Shown: piece after piece, positions 17,815 through 26,523 of the stretch
Layout of the letters: every line of letters begins with the position of its first letter
How positions within the stretch are numbered: position 1 is the first letter of the stretch
Assembly: GCF_028446585.1 (NCBI RefSeq)
Contig: NZ_JAPFQL010000026.1
Span: 1 to 64,000 of the forward strand
Source of the DNA: Intrasporangium calvum
Lineage (GTDB): Bacteria; Actinomycetota; Actinomycetes; Actinomycetales; Dermatophilaceae
Direction of reading: 5' to 3'
Length of the DNA stretch: 64,000 nucleotides
Notes under the pieces: generated by a model
Seen by the model: the letters and a program-made list of their open reading frames with translations, nothing else
Told to the model about the DNA's origin: nothing
Databases searched by the model: none
Made by a program: the position numbers and the translations under genes

Positions 17815-18680
17815 CGACAGGTGCAGCGCAAGCCGGCCCAGCGGCATACGGCCCCTCCTCCCGGCGGCGCAAGCGCGCCCTGATGGGTCTGGGTGGTGCC
17901 CTCGTCGCGTTCGCCTTCCTCGCGCCCTACCTGGTCATGGTGCTCGACTCCCTGCGGACGAGCAGCGACGTCAAGTCCACGCCGCCGTCGATCCTGCCGC
18001 GCGTCTGGCAGTGGGACACCTATGCCCAGGTGCTCGGCGACGAGCGGTTCCTCAACTGGTTGAAGACCTCCCTCATCGTGGCGAGCGGCTCCACCGTCAT
18101 CGTCGTGCTCGTCGCCATCCCGGCGGCCTTCATGACGGCCCGGCACCGCTTCCCCGGCCGCGGCCTCTTCCTGCTTCTCGTCCTGGTGACGCAGATGTTC
18201 GCGCCGACCGCCCTGGTCGTCGGGCTCTACCGCCAGTTCTTCGAGCTCAACATGGTCAACACCTACGGGGCGCTCATCATCACCAACGCGGCGTTCAACC
18301 TCGCCTTCGCGATCTGGATCCTGCACGGCTTCTTCGCGTCGATCCCGCTCGAGGTCGAGGAGGCGGCCGCCCTCGATGGGGCGACGCGCTTCCAGGTGCT
18401 GCGGCGGGTGATGTTGCCGCTGACGCTCCCGGGCCTCGTGACGGCCACGATCTTCACCTTCATCGCGGCGTGGAACGAGTACGTCGTCGCCCTGACGCTG
18501 ATGATCGACGACGACCGCAAGCCGCTCACCGTCGGGATGCGGGCCTACGTCACCGGCTACGAGCAGCACTGGGACCAGCTCTTCGCGGCCTCCGTCATCG
18601 CGGTCGTGCCGGTTGTCATCCTCTTCGCCGTCATCGAGAAGCATCTCGTCGGCGGCCTCACCGCCGGCAGCGTCAAGTAG
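17811..18680 (+). CDS. Sugar ABC transporter permease (MalG/UgpE-like) 1
   Basis: 289 aa, six helices. EAA loop: EVEEAAALDGATRFQVLRRVMLPL, with the C-terminal VGGLTAGSVK typical of MalG-type permeases. The ATGA overlap with the upstream permease fixes the start. The N-terminal cytoplasmic tail contains a copy of the dispersed repeat, encoding AGPAAYG just before the basic RRRKR that leads into helix 1, so the repeat has been accepted into a non-structured tail. Confidence 0.92.
   Translation: MTTGAAQAGPAAYGPSSRRRKRALMGLGGALVAFAFLAPYLVMVLDSLRTSSDVKSTPPSILPRVWQWDTYAQVLGDERFLNWLKTSLIVASGSTVIVVLVAIPAAFMTARHRFPGRGLFLLLVLVTQMFAPTALVVGLYRQFFELNMVNTYGALIITNAAFNLAFAIWILHGFFASIPLEVEEAAALDGATRFQVLRRVMLPLTLPGLVTATIFTFIAAWNEYVVALTLMIDDDRKPLTVGMRAYVTGYEQHWDQLFAASVIAVVPVVILFAVIEKHLVGGLTAGSVK
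17834..17851 (+). repeat. Dispersed 24-bp repeat, copy in permease N-terminus
   Basis: GCCCAGCGGCATACGG core, in frame as PAAYG in the permease tail. Confidence 0.7.
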
Positions 18681-18695
18681 TCCGCAGGGCGGGCG

Positions 18696-19241
18696 TCAGG
18701 CGGCGTCCGGGACGGCCTGCTCGGGCTCCCGGGGCGGGGCCGGCTGGGCAGCCACGGCGGTAGGCGCGGAGGACGCTCCGACGGGGGGTGCGGCGGCCGG
18801 CTCGGGGCGCGCTGCGGTCGCAGGAACGGCGGGGCGTGGCACGGGGACGGGGTCCCGGCTCGGCCGGGCCGCGATGCGCACGCTGAGCGCGACGGCGGTC
18901 GCGAAACCGAGCCCGAGCGGCACGACGACGGCCGTCACGGCCGTGACCGTGGCGACGGCGGTCGCCACTGCGGTGCCGACGAGCACCGCGCGGGCCACCA
19001 TGGCGATGGCGCGCAGGCTGACGACGGTGCCGAAGACGGCCGTGGCCACGGTGACGACGAGGGCCGAGACGGTGAGCACGAGGACGAAGGCCGTGACCGC
19101 CACGGCCGTGATCAGCGTCAGGGCGATGAGGAAGGCGACGAGGGGCGGCGGTGTCGCCATGGCGTCGGCGAACGGGTCCGCGGAGGACGCGGGCAGCCCG
19201 AGGAGGTGGAGGGGGGAGGTGCTGGCTCCGAGTCGGGTCAC
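18696..19241 (-). CDS. Hypothetical membrane protein with Ala/Pro-rich tail
   Basis: About 181 aa from GTG 19241 (GAGG five bases upstream); ATG 19160 (MATPPPLVAFLI) is an alternative. Two or three hydrophobic, Val/Ala/Thr-rich segments follow (LVAFLIALTLITAVAVTAFVL; VLVGTAVATAVATVTAVTAVVV). A basic junction leads to a Pro/Ala-rich C-terminus. Low complexity makes the coding call less certain than for neighbours, but no better frame covers this 550-bp stretch. Convergent with the transporter operon. No function can be suggested. Confidence 0.5.
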   Translation of the reverse strand: MTRLGASTSPLHLLGLPASSADPFADAMATPPPLVAFLIALTLITAVAVTAFVLVLTVSALVVTVATAVFGTVVSLRAIAMVARAVLVGTAVATAVATVTAVTAVVVPLGLGFATAVALSVRIAARPSRDPVPVPRPAVPATAARPEPAAAPPVGASSAPTAVAAQPAPPREPEQAVPDAA

Positions 19242-19556
19242 TGCCTCATTCAAACGTGAACGACCTGCCGGTGGGGCCTTGGGGTGTCTCAAAAGTGGCT
19301 GAGGCATCCCACCTCTGTCGCTGTAGGCGGAGAACGCAGCTCCCCCAACAGGGGACGTTCGGGGACAAAGGTGCCCTCGAAGATCGGATGTTGTTGCCGC
19401 AGGCGGCCACTGGTTCGACCTCCACGAGCAGTCCCGATCACACCCCCATTCCTCCATCCATCGGAGGTCTGCTCCGCCGCGGGGCTCGCTCCCGGGGACC
19501 GCGCCCTCAGACCCCGACTTATCCTGAGGCGAGCACCCACCGAAAGGGAACCCACG
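19242..19556. other. Intergenic region upstream of the FadR-type regulator
   Basis: About 315 bp without a credible gene. ACTTATCCTGAGG at 19517-19529 contains TATCCT (19521-19526), a plausible -10 box for the regulator, whose ATG carries GAAAGGGA upstream. No strong dyad was spotted. Confidence 0.45.
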
Positions 19557-20231
19557 ATGGCCGTCACCGACGAGGCGATCATGAAGATCAAGGACATGAT
19601 CGTCTCGGGGGACCTGGGCCCGGGTGACCGGCTGCCGCGCGAGGCGGATCTCGCGGAGCGGCTCGGCTTGTCTCGCAACAGCCTCAGGGAGGCGGTCAAG
19701 GCCCTCTCGCTCATCCACGTGCTCGACGTGCGGCAGGGCGACGGCACCTACGTGACGAGCCTCGAGCCGTCCCTGCTCATGGGGGCCATGGAGTTCGTCG
19801 TCGACCTGCACCGCGACGACACGGTGCTGCAGTTCGTCGAGGTGCGGCGCATCCTGGAGCCGGCGGCGACGGCCATGGCGGCGACCCGGATGAGTGAGGC
19901 CGACATCGCCGACCTGCGCGAGCACCTGCGGACGCTGGACGCGGCGCCGAGCGTCGACGATCTCGTCGCGACGGACCTGGAGTTCCACCGCAAGATCGCC
20001 CACGGCTCCGGCAACCCGGTGATCGGGTCGCTCCTCGACAGCCTGAGCGCCCCGACGCAGTGGGCGCGGGTCTGGCGCGGCCTGACGCAGACCAACGCGG
20101 TCGAGCGCACCATGGCCGAGCACCGTGCCATCGTCGACGCGATCGAGGCACGCCAGCCCGACGTCGCCCAGTCCTGGTCGACGATCCACATCGCGGGGAT
20201 CGAGCTCTGGCTGCGCGAAGCCCTGTCCTGA
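19557..20231 (+). CDS. FadR/GntR-family transcriptional regulator
   Basis: 224 aa. The winged HTH occupies residues 5-70 (GDRLPREADLAERLGLSRNSLREAVKALSL, DGTYVTSL), and the all-helical FCD effector domain follows, with LEFHRKIAHGSGNPVI and AEHRAIVDAIEARQPD carrying the metal/acid-binding Asp/His positions of this family. FadR-FCD regulators commonly control sugar-acid or sugar catabolism. Its stop codon abuts that of the convergent GH35 gene (2-bp gap), and it sits between the two transporter operons. Its target could be the glycosidase genes or the transporters. Confidence 0.88.
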   Translation: MAVTDEAIMKIKDMIVSGDLGPGDRLPREADLAERLGLSRNSLREAVKALSLIHVLDVRQGDGTYVTSLEPSLLMGAMEFVVDLHRDDTVLQFVEVRRILEPAATAMAATRMSEADIADLREHLRTLDAAPSVDDLVATDLEFHRKIAHGSGNPVIGSLLDSLSAPTQWARVWRGLTQTNAVERTMAEHRAIVDAIEARQPDVAQSWSTIHIAGIELWLREALS

Positions 20232-20233
20232 CG

Positions 20234-22018
20234 TCAGGCCGTGGGGCGCCCGAGGTCCGGGGCGTCCCGCAGCTCGACGAGCGACCCGGCGTGCTCCAGC
20301 TCGAGCACGACGACCTCGTTCGCCCCCGACCGCCACAGCGGCGCCGGGGCGTAGAGGGTCACCTGCGGCCCGACCTCCCAGTAGCGGCCCAGGAGCACGC
20401 CGTTGAGCCAGACGAACCCCTTGCCCCAGCCGGGCAGGGCCAGGAACCCGTCAGCTGCCGCCTCGACCTCGAGCACCGCCCGCCCGAAGACCGGCCCGGC
20501 CGACGCCGCGGCGACCCCGAAGGAGAGCCGGTCGGTCACCCCGTCATCGTCGAGCCGGATCGCGACCGACTCCCAGCCGTGCACGAACCGGTGTGCGATG
20601 CGGACCCCTGAGACCCCCTTGCGCTCGCCGATCGCCGGCCCGAAGTTGATCCGGCCCTGGTTCTCGACGAGCACGTCGATCCGGCTGGCACGACCGTCCG
20701 CCCGCGGCACCAACGGCAGCGCGTGCGGTGCCGAGTCATTGCGGTCGAGCACCCCGAGCACCGACCCGTCGACGAGCACGGTCGCTCGGTCGGCCAGCCC
20801 CTCGAGCACCAGCTCCCGTCCGTCCGGTGGCACGAGGGCGGCGCCCCGGTAGAGGACGAGGCCGTGGTCCTGGTCGAGCGCCTCCATCGGCAGCGGCAGC
20901 GGTGCCCGCCGCGGTGCATCGAACGTGTCGAGCGAGTCGAGCAGCGCGACCCAGCCCTCCATGGAAGCCGTCTGTGGAGCCAGCCGGGCCGGGAGGTCAG
21001 GGACGTCTGGAGCGGGCTCAGCGGCATACCTCCTGATGACCTCTCGGTAGGCGTGGAACTTCGCCCTCAGCTCGCCCGCCTCCCCGATGGGGGCGTCGTA
21101 GTCATAGCTGGTCACGGTCGGCTGGAGCGTGCCGTCGGCGAAGTTCGCGCCGTTCCACAGGCCGAAGTTCGTGCCGCCGTGGGCCATGTAGAAGTTGACG
21201 CTGGCCCCGGCGCGGAGCATCTCCTCGAGCACCCCGGCGGCGTCGTCGGCGTCGCGGACGTGGTGGCCCTCGCCCCAGTGGTCGAACCAGCCGTTCCAGA
21301 ACTCCATGCACATGTCCGGGCCCTCCGGCTGGACCTTGCGCAGCTCGCCGAAGCCCTCGGCCACCCGCGACCCGAAGTTCACCGTCGCCAGCACCCCGGG
21401 GATGGTCCCCGAGGCGAGCCAGTCCGGTCCGGGCCCGTCGGACGTCAGCAGGAGGACGTCGATCCCCCTGTCCACCAGTGCAGCCCGGCAGTGCGAGAGG
21501 TAGGCTGCGTCGTCGCCGAAGGAGCCGTACTCGTTCTCCACCTGGACGGCCACGACCGGCCCGCCGTGAGTGGACAGCAGGGGCACGAGCACCGGGCACA
21601 CCGCGTCGAACCACGCATCGAGCGCCTCGAGGAAGCGAGGGGCGCTCGTGCGCAGCGCCATCGCCTCGCCCTTCATGAGCCACGCGGGCAGCCCGCCGAA
21701 GTCCCACTCGGCGCAGATGTACGGGCCCGGCCGGACGATGACGTCGAGCCCGACGTCACCGGCCAGCCGGACGAACCGCGCCAGGTCGCGCGGCCCCGTG
21801 AAGTCCACCTCACCGCGACGACGCTCGTGGAAGTTCCACGCGACATACGTCTCGACCGTGTTGAGCCCCATGGCGGCCAACCGCCGCAACCGGTCCTCCC
21901 AGAGGTCCGGGTGGACTCGGAAGTAGTGGATCGCCCCGCTGATGATCTGGTGGGGGCGGCCGTCCCGGAGGAAGGTTCCGTCCGCCACGGTGAGGCGGGG
22001 AGCGGTGCTGGTCGTCAC
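20234..22018 (-). CDS. GH35 beta-galactosidase, cytoplasmic
   Basis: 594 aa, no signal peptide. The N-terminal TIM barrel shows SGAIHYFRVHPDLWEDRL, NTVETYVAWNFHE, GPYICAEWDFGGLPAWL, the acid/base Glu in VENEYGSFGDD (about residue 161) and the nucleophile Glu in CMEFWNGWFDHWG (about 238). The C-terminal part holds two jelly-roll domains. GH35 enzymes often prefer beta-1,3-linked galactose, which fits removal of Gal from Gal-beta-1,3-GalNAc imported after GH101 action. It follows GH101 by 47 bp in the same direction. The dispersed repeat occurs in a domain linker, encoding RRYAAEPAPD. Confidence 0.93.
   Translation of the reverse strand: MTTSTAPRLTVADGTFLRDGRPHQIISGAIHYFRVHPDLWEDRLRRLAAMGLNTVETYVAWNFHERRRGEVDFTGPRDLARFVRLAGDVGLDVIVRPGPYICAEWDFGGLPAWLMKGEAMALRTSAPRFLEALDAWFDAVCPVLVPLLSTHGGPVVAVQVENEYGSFGDDAAYLSHCRAALVDRGIDVLLLTSDGPGPDWLASGTIPGVLATVNFGSRVAEGFGELRKVQPEGPDMCMEFWNGWFDHWGEGHHVRDADDAAGVLEEMLRAGASVNFYMAHGGTNFGLWNGANFADGTLQPTVTSYDYDAPIGEAGELRAKFHAYREVIRRYAAEPAPDVPDLPARLAPQTASMEGWVALLDSLDTFDAPRRAPLPLPMEALDQDHGLVLYRGAALVPPDGRELVLEGLADRATVLVDGSVLGVLDRNDSAPHALPLVPRADGRASRIDVLVENQGRINFGPAIGERKGVSGVRIAHRFVHGWESVAIRLDDDGVTDRLSFGVAAASAGPVFGRAVLEVEAAADGFLALPGWGKGFVWLNGVLLGRYWEVGPQVTLYAPAPLWRSGANEVVVLELEHAGSLVELRDAPDLGRPTA
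21012..21030 (+). repeat. Dispersed 24-bp repeat, copy in GH35 gene
   Basis: GGGCTCAGCGGCATAC core; read on the gene strand it encodes YAAEPAP in the linker after the catalytic barrel. Confidence 0.7.
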
Positions 22019-22065
22019 GAGGTTCCTGTCGGCGATGGGGTGCGGTGAGGGGGAGAGGCGCTACG

Positions 22066-25000
22066 TCACGGGGTCGGGACGAAGAACTGGAGCTCGGCGA
22101 TCGCGGCGAAGGGTTGGCCGTTGATCGCGTTGAGCCCGACGACCTTGACGTAGCGGGCCGTCGTCGGCTGGGCGAAGCGCACGAGCTGCGGCGCCGTCGT
22201 CTCGGTGAAGACTCCGGTCGCCGCCGGCTGGCCCCACGCGGTGCCGTCGGTCGAGACGTAGACCTCGTAGTCCTTGATCCGGCCGTTGCTGCCGGTCGGG
22301 CGGCCCTGGACGGAGACGGCAGTGAGCTCGTGGCTCGCGCCGAGGTCGACCGCGATGTGGTGCGGGTAGTCGGTGACCTGCGCCAGCCACTCGGTGTGCC
22401 AGATCGTCGACGGGTCGTCGTCGATGGCGTTGCTGGCGCGCCCGTCCTCACCCTCGAGCTCCTGCGAGTCGAAGGAGTGGATGGTCATGCCGGCCTTGGG
22501 CAGCGCGGTCGGGGCCTCGTTGACTCGCGCGCCCCAGACGTTGAGCTCGCTCGCCCCGCCGAAGACGGCGCCGTTGATGGAGCTCAGCCCGACGAGCTTG
22601 ACGTAACGTCCCCGCTTGGCGGCGAACTCGAGGTGCTGGACGTCGGCCGTGCTCGTGAACGCGCCCTTGGCGACCGGGTCGCCCCAGGTGCTGTTGTCGG
22701 CGCTGACGTAGACCTCGTAGTCCTTCATCGCGCCGTTGCCGACGCGCACTTGGTAGTCGAACCCGTCGACGTCGTAGTCCTCACCGAGGTCGAGCGTGAT
22801 CCAGTGCGGGTAGGGCGTTGCGGGGCTGACCTGCGACCATGCGGAGTGCCACATCGTCGCCGCGTTGCCGTCGATGGCTGCCTGGGGCGAGCCGTCGCCC
22901 GAGCCGGGCTCGGTGTCGCTGACGCCGGCGATGGCGAGGCGCGACTGGGGGATCTTGCCGGCCGGGAGGGTGGCGAAGCTGCCCACGGCCTGTGCCGTCC
23001 GCGTGCCGCCGTCGATGCCGTATGCCGCTGAGCTCGTCAGCGTGTAGCTGCCGGGGGCCGTCGTGGCCGGGACCACGACCCGCCACGTCGTCTTGACCGT
23101 CGCGCCGGCGGCGACACTGGCGAACGTGGCAGCGGTCGTGGGGGAGACCGTCCAGCCGTCCGGTGCGGTCAGCGTGACGGTGACGTCGGACGCGGCGCCC
23201 CGCTCGTGGTTGGTGAAGGCGGTGGTGAAGGTGTTGGCCTCGCCCGGGACGAGACCGCTGGAGGGACCGGTGAGCTCGAGCCGGGCGCAGGCGCCGGGCT
23301 CGGCCGCTGCGCCGAGGTCGGTGACTCGCAGGTTGTCGAGGATGAAGTCGGCCTGGGAGCCGCCGACGGGGTGGCGGCGCAGTCCGATGAACGGGTCGCC
23401 GCAGGCCCCGGTGGTGATCTCCTGGGCGAAGTGCTGCGTCGTGCGCTGCTGGCCGAACGTCGTCGTACGCAGCTCGACGGCCTTGGACGTGCCTCCCGCG
23501 ACCTGGTCGACGCCGGTGACGAAGGAGTAGGCGCCGGCCTGCGCATTCTGGTGGTCGAACTCCACCCGGTAGCGGCGGCCGGGCTCGAACGGGACGGTGC
23601 CGGCCCAGGTCCGGTAGACGAGGCCGCTCGCCTCCTCGTGCGCCTTGAGCGACCACTCGCCGTCGAGGACGTCGTCGACGAGCTTGCCGTTCCAGCCGCC
23701 CTGCGTGTACGGCGCGTTGATCCGGGCGAGGTGGGTGCGGGCGTCACCGCCGGCCTGGGCCGGACCGGAGACGAAGGGCAGCCACGCCTGGTCGACGCCC
23801 TCGAAGTCCTGCTGGGCGATGACGGTGCCGGTCGGCGGCGCCTCGGTGGTGGGGACGACGCGGACGTCGTCGACGCGCACGGGAGCGGTCCCGTCGGCCG
23901 CGGCCACCCGGAGCGTCGCACGTCCGTCGGCCGGGGCGGTGAAGATGACGCGGACCCGCTGGAAGCTCGTCGTCCGCAGCTCGTTGGAGGCCTCACTGTT
24001 GACCACGGTCGAGCGCTCGACGGTGTTGGCGGCCGTGACACCCGTGCCGGTGACCGACAGGGTCGTGGGGCGCGACTGGCCGGGCGCGACCTCGACCCAG
24101 GCCGACGCGGCATACCGCTGCCCCGGAGTTAGGCCGGTGAGCTGCTGGGAGATCGCTGCCGTGCCCGAGCCGAGGCCCAAGCCGAGCTGGGCGACGCGCT
24201 GCCCGCCGGTCGTGAGGCGCTGCTGGGTCACGGGGCCGGTGGGGTTCCACGGGGCGAGGGTCGGCGCGTTGAAGCCGGGGTCGTCGACGAGGGTGCCCTG
24301 GCCGTAGGCGGGGTCGACGGCGGCGGGCGCGGCGTCCGGGTAGAGGACGTAGGCCGTGCCGGCCTTGGCGGTGAGGGTGACCGAGCCCTTGCGCGGGGTC
24401 ACGGTGCCGACCCTGGTCCGGCCGCTCTCGCCGAGCTCGTAGAGGGTGAAGGACGGGACGCCACGGAGTGCGGGCGTGAGGCGCCACGTGGTGCGGCCGC
24501 CGGCCTTGTTGTAGTGGTAGGCCTTGCTCGGGGTGAGCGGGGACTTCTCGCCCCAGGGCAGGAGATAGGCGTCGCCGTCGAGCACCGTGGAGTCGGCGAT
24601 GAAGAGCTTGCGCGTGCCGCTCGTCGTCGTGCCGCGCACGGCCCCCTCGAAGGTGAGGTCGAAGGTGATGTCGGAGCCGGACTTCGTATCCGTCCACTTG
24701 GTGATCTCGAAGTGCTGGAGGAACTTCGTCGGCAGCTGGCCCTCCCAGACGTTCCTCATCAGGGCGTCCCAGTCGCGGTGACCGGTCCAGCCCTCGGCCT
24801 CGACGATCGTGGAGCCGCCGAGGACGGGGTGTGGGTTCCACACGTCCTTCTGGGTGTTGCGGATGAAGCGGACGATGGTGCTGTTGACGCCCTTGTTCGT
24901 CACGCCCCCGTAGTTGCGGTCGGTCGCCCAGTGCGACCAGATGTTGTCACGCTCGAGGGAGTAGGCCCACTCGGACCCCATCTGCCAACCCTGTTCGCGC

Positions 25001-26448
25001 AGTGCCCGGTTCATCGAGTCGGGGATCCAGCCGAAGCCGTAGTAGACGTCCCAGTAGAGGACATCGAGGTTGCCCTTGGTCTCGTCGCGCAGCTGCTGGG
25101 TGCGCCGGAGCAGGTCGCCGGAGTTCAGGTCCCGGCGCTGGTTGATGTAGTAGCTCTGGTTGAGCCAGTTCCAGCCGCGGGCGTTCTTGTCGACGAGGGT
25201 CTCGCTGAAGGCGCGCGCCTCCGGATAGGACTCGGTCGCGTTGACGTGGACGCCGAAGTCGGCGCCCCACTTCTCCCCCTCGACGAGGAGGGTGTTGAGG
25301 TCCTTCAGGCCGCCGGCCCGCTCGTTGTAGTTGCCGCCGTAGTCGGGGTGGGCGCTGTCATGGCCCTCGGCGCCGTAGCCCTTGAGCAGGGCGAACTGAC
25401 CGAGTCCGTCGGTGGCGACAGAGATGCGCTTCGTGTCGTCGAGGGTGCGCAGGAAGGGGTGGGTGGCCAGGCTGCTGAAGTTGAACGGGATGCGCTGGAC
25501 GACGCGGTCGCGGACCTGGTCGGCGCCCGCGGGCACGTAGGCGATGTCGCGGAAGGCGATCGCGCCGTCCTGCCAGTCGACCCTGGCGTCCTCGTTGCGG
25601 TCCACGGTGACGACGACCTTGGCCCAGGGCAGCTCGCTCTGCGCGGGGGCGCCCTCGCCGCGGACGGTCCACTGGCCGGGGGCGATCCCGACGCGCTTGG
25701 TGCCGCCGGTGCCGGCGCGGACCTGGTGCCACAGGCGACCGTTGTCCATCCGGGTGCCGCCGACCGGTTTGTCGTAGGTGCCGTTCGTCTCGACGCTCGC
25801 GGCGAGCTGCGCGGTGTTGACGATGCCGTAGGCCGCGCCCACGGGCGCCGACTCGACGACGTCCGCGGCGGTGACAGCGGCGAAGACGTCCGCGTTGCGC
25901 GTGGAGTTGGTGTCGATCGTCGTGAACGCGGTGCTCGCTCCGGACTGGTCGCTCGCGACGGAGACGAGGTCGAGACCGGGGACGTCGAAGGTCCCGACCG
26001 TGACGGTGGGGGAGTCGGTGACCTTGGTGACGCGCCAGGTGAGGACGTTGCCCTCGACCGAGACGGTGAGCTCGACGGCGACGCCCGGCAGGTCGGAGAA
26101 GGTGAGTCCGTATGCTGCTGAGCTCGCTCCCGGGGTCACCGTGACCGTCGCGGTGTGCGGGGTGCCGTTGATCGTGACGGACCGGACGGGATCCGGCTGG
26201 CCGCCGAGCGTCGCCCCGGAGGGCAGGGCACGGTAGCCGAGGACCTGGGGGAACTGGGGGTCGAGGGTGGCCTCGAGGGAGCCGGAGGCGATGACGAGCG
26301 GGGTGTTCGCCGCGGCGTGGAGGGCCGCGGGAACCGGGATGGGACTGGCGTGTGCAGCGGGTGCGAGCGCGGTGCCGGCGAGTCCGACGACGCCCGCCCC
26401 GAGAGCTGCAACGACCCGCCACGACAGTGTGGTGCTGGATCCGTGCAT
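22066..26448 (-). CDS. GH101 endo-alpha-N-acetylgalactosaminidase, secreted, with two CBM32 domains
   Basis: 1460 aa. A signal peptide (residues 1-34) ends at AHA-S. A large N-terminal beta-sandwich precedes the GH101 barrel (about 260-640), with KGYGAEGHDSAHPDYGGNY, NLDVLYWDVYYGFGW (nucleophile Asp near 467) and MGSEWAYSLERDN (acid/base Glu near 493). Carbohydrate-binding and NEW3 beta-sandwich domains (NEW3 about 1053-1120) follow, then two F5/8-type C (CBM32) repeats (about 1172-1310 and 1316-1456), each ending in FAAKRGRYVKLVGL or RFAQPTTARYVKVVGL. The family releases the core-1 disaccharide Gal-beta-1,3-GalNAc from Ser/Thr of mucin-type glycoproteins outside the cell. No LPxTG anchor. 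Two dispersed-repeat copies lie in frame. Confidence 0.93.
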   Translation of the reverse strand: MHGSSTTLSWRVVAALGAGVVGLAGTALAPAAHASPIPVPAALHAAANTPLVIASGSLEATLDPQFPQVLGYRALPSGATLGGQPDPVRSVTINGTPHTATVTVTPGASSAAYGLTFSDLPGVAVELTVSVEGNVLTWRVTKVTDSPTVTVGTFDVPGLDLVSVASDQSGASTAFTTIDTNSTRNADVFAAVTAADVVESAPVGAAYGIVNTAQLAASVETNGTYDKPVGGTRMDNGRLWHQVRAGTGGTKRVGIAPGQWTVRGEGAPAQSELPWAKVVVTVDRNEDARVDWQDGAIAFRDIAYVPAGADQVRDRVVQRIPFNFSSLATHPFLRTLDDTKRISVATDGLGQFALLKGYGAEGHDSAHPDYGGNYNERAGGLKDLNTLLVEGEKWGADFGVHVNATESYPEARAFSETLVDKNARGWNWLNQSYYINQRRDLNSGDLLRRTQQLRDETKGNLDVLYWDVYYGFGWIPDSMNRALREQGWQMGSEWAYSLERDNIWSHWATDRNYGGVTNKGVNSTIVRFIRNTQKDVWNPHPVLGGSTIVEAEGWTGHRDWDALMRNVWEGQLPTKFLQHFEITKWTDTKSGSDITFDLTFEGAVRGTTTSGTRKLFIADSTVLDGDAYLLPWGEKSPLTPSKAYHYNKAGGRTTWRLTPALRGVPSFTLYELGESGRTRVGTVTPRKGSVTLTAKAGTAYVLYPDAAPAAVDPAYGQGTLVDDPGFNAPTLAPWNPTGPVTQQRLTTGGQRVAQLGLGLGSGTAAISQQLTGLTPGQRYAASAWVEVAPGQSRPTTLSVTGTGVTAANTVERSTVVNSEASNELRTTSFQRVRVIFTAPADGRATLRVAAADGTAPVRVDDVRVVPTTEAPPTGTVIAQQDFEGVDQAWLPFVSGPAQAGGDARTHLARINAPYTQGGWNGKLVDDVLDGEWSLKAHEEASGLVYRTWAGTVPFEPGRRYRVEFDHQNAQAGAYSFVTGVDQVAGGTSKAVELRTTTFGQQRTTQHFAQEITTGACGDPFIGLRRHPVGGSQADFILDNLRVTDLGAAAEPGACARLELTGPSSGLVPGEANTFTTAFTNHERGAASDVTVTLTAPDGWTVSPTTAATFASVAAGATVKTTWRVVVPATTAPGSYTLTSSAAYGIDGGTRTAQAVGSFATLPAGKIPQSRLAIAGVSDTEPGSGDGSPQAAIDGNAATMWHSAWSQVSPATPYPHWITLDLGEDYDVDGFDYQVRVGNGAMKDYEVYVSADNSTWGDPVAKGAFTSTADVQHLEFAAKRGRYVKLVGLSSINGAVFGGASELNVWGARVNEAPTALPKAGMTIHSFDSQELEGEDGRASNAIDDDPSTIWHTEWLAQVTDYPHHIAVDLGASHELTAVSVQGRPTGSNGRIKDYEVYVSTDGTAWGQPAATGVFTETTAPQLVRFAQPTTARYVKVVGLNAINGQPFAAIAELQFFVPTP
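23018..23037 (-). repeat. Dispersed 24-bp repeat, copy in GH101 gene (3' part)
   Basis: CCGTATGCCGCTGAGCTCGT; in frame as SSAAYG at the end of the NEW3-like domain. Confidence 0.75.
26108..26131 (-). repeat. Dispersed 24-bp repeat, copy in GH101 gene (5' part)
   Basis: CCGTATGCTGCTGAGCTCGC plus TCCC, one mismatch to consensus; encodes GASSAAYG in the N-terminal beta-sandwich. Confidence 0.78.
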
Positions 26449-26466
26449 GAGGAGATGCCTTCCAGT

Positions 26467-26498
26467 CAAATATATTCGTACAGTGAACGAAGTATTTG
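26467..26498. promoter_or_regulatory. AT-rich palindrome upstream of GH101, candidate ROK operator
   Basis: CAAATA-TA-TTCGT ... ACGAA-G-TATTTG reads as a near-perfect dyad and is strikingly AT-rich for this genome. It lies in the 75-bp gap between the ROK repressor gene and GH101, about 20 bp before the GH101 start, where a bound repressor would block expression. Confidence 0.65.
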
Positions 26499-26523
26499 AG
26501 TGGAGGGAGGCGAGTGTCAACCC

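Noticed and set aside
24107-24121. Further dispersed-repeat copy (GACGCGGCATACCG) in GH101
   Set aside because: Only GCGGCATAC is shared; it is likely chance within AAS/RYA codons.
22045-26121. Long forward-strand open frames antisense to GH101
   Set aside because: The composition (Val/Gly/Asp/Arg-rich, no domain sense) is typical of shadow frames opposite high-GC genes; the reverse strand has clear GH101 motifs.
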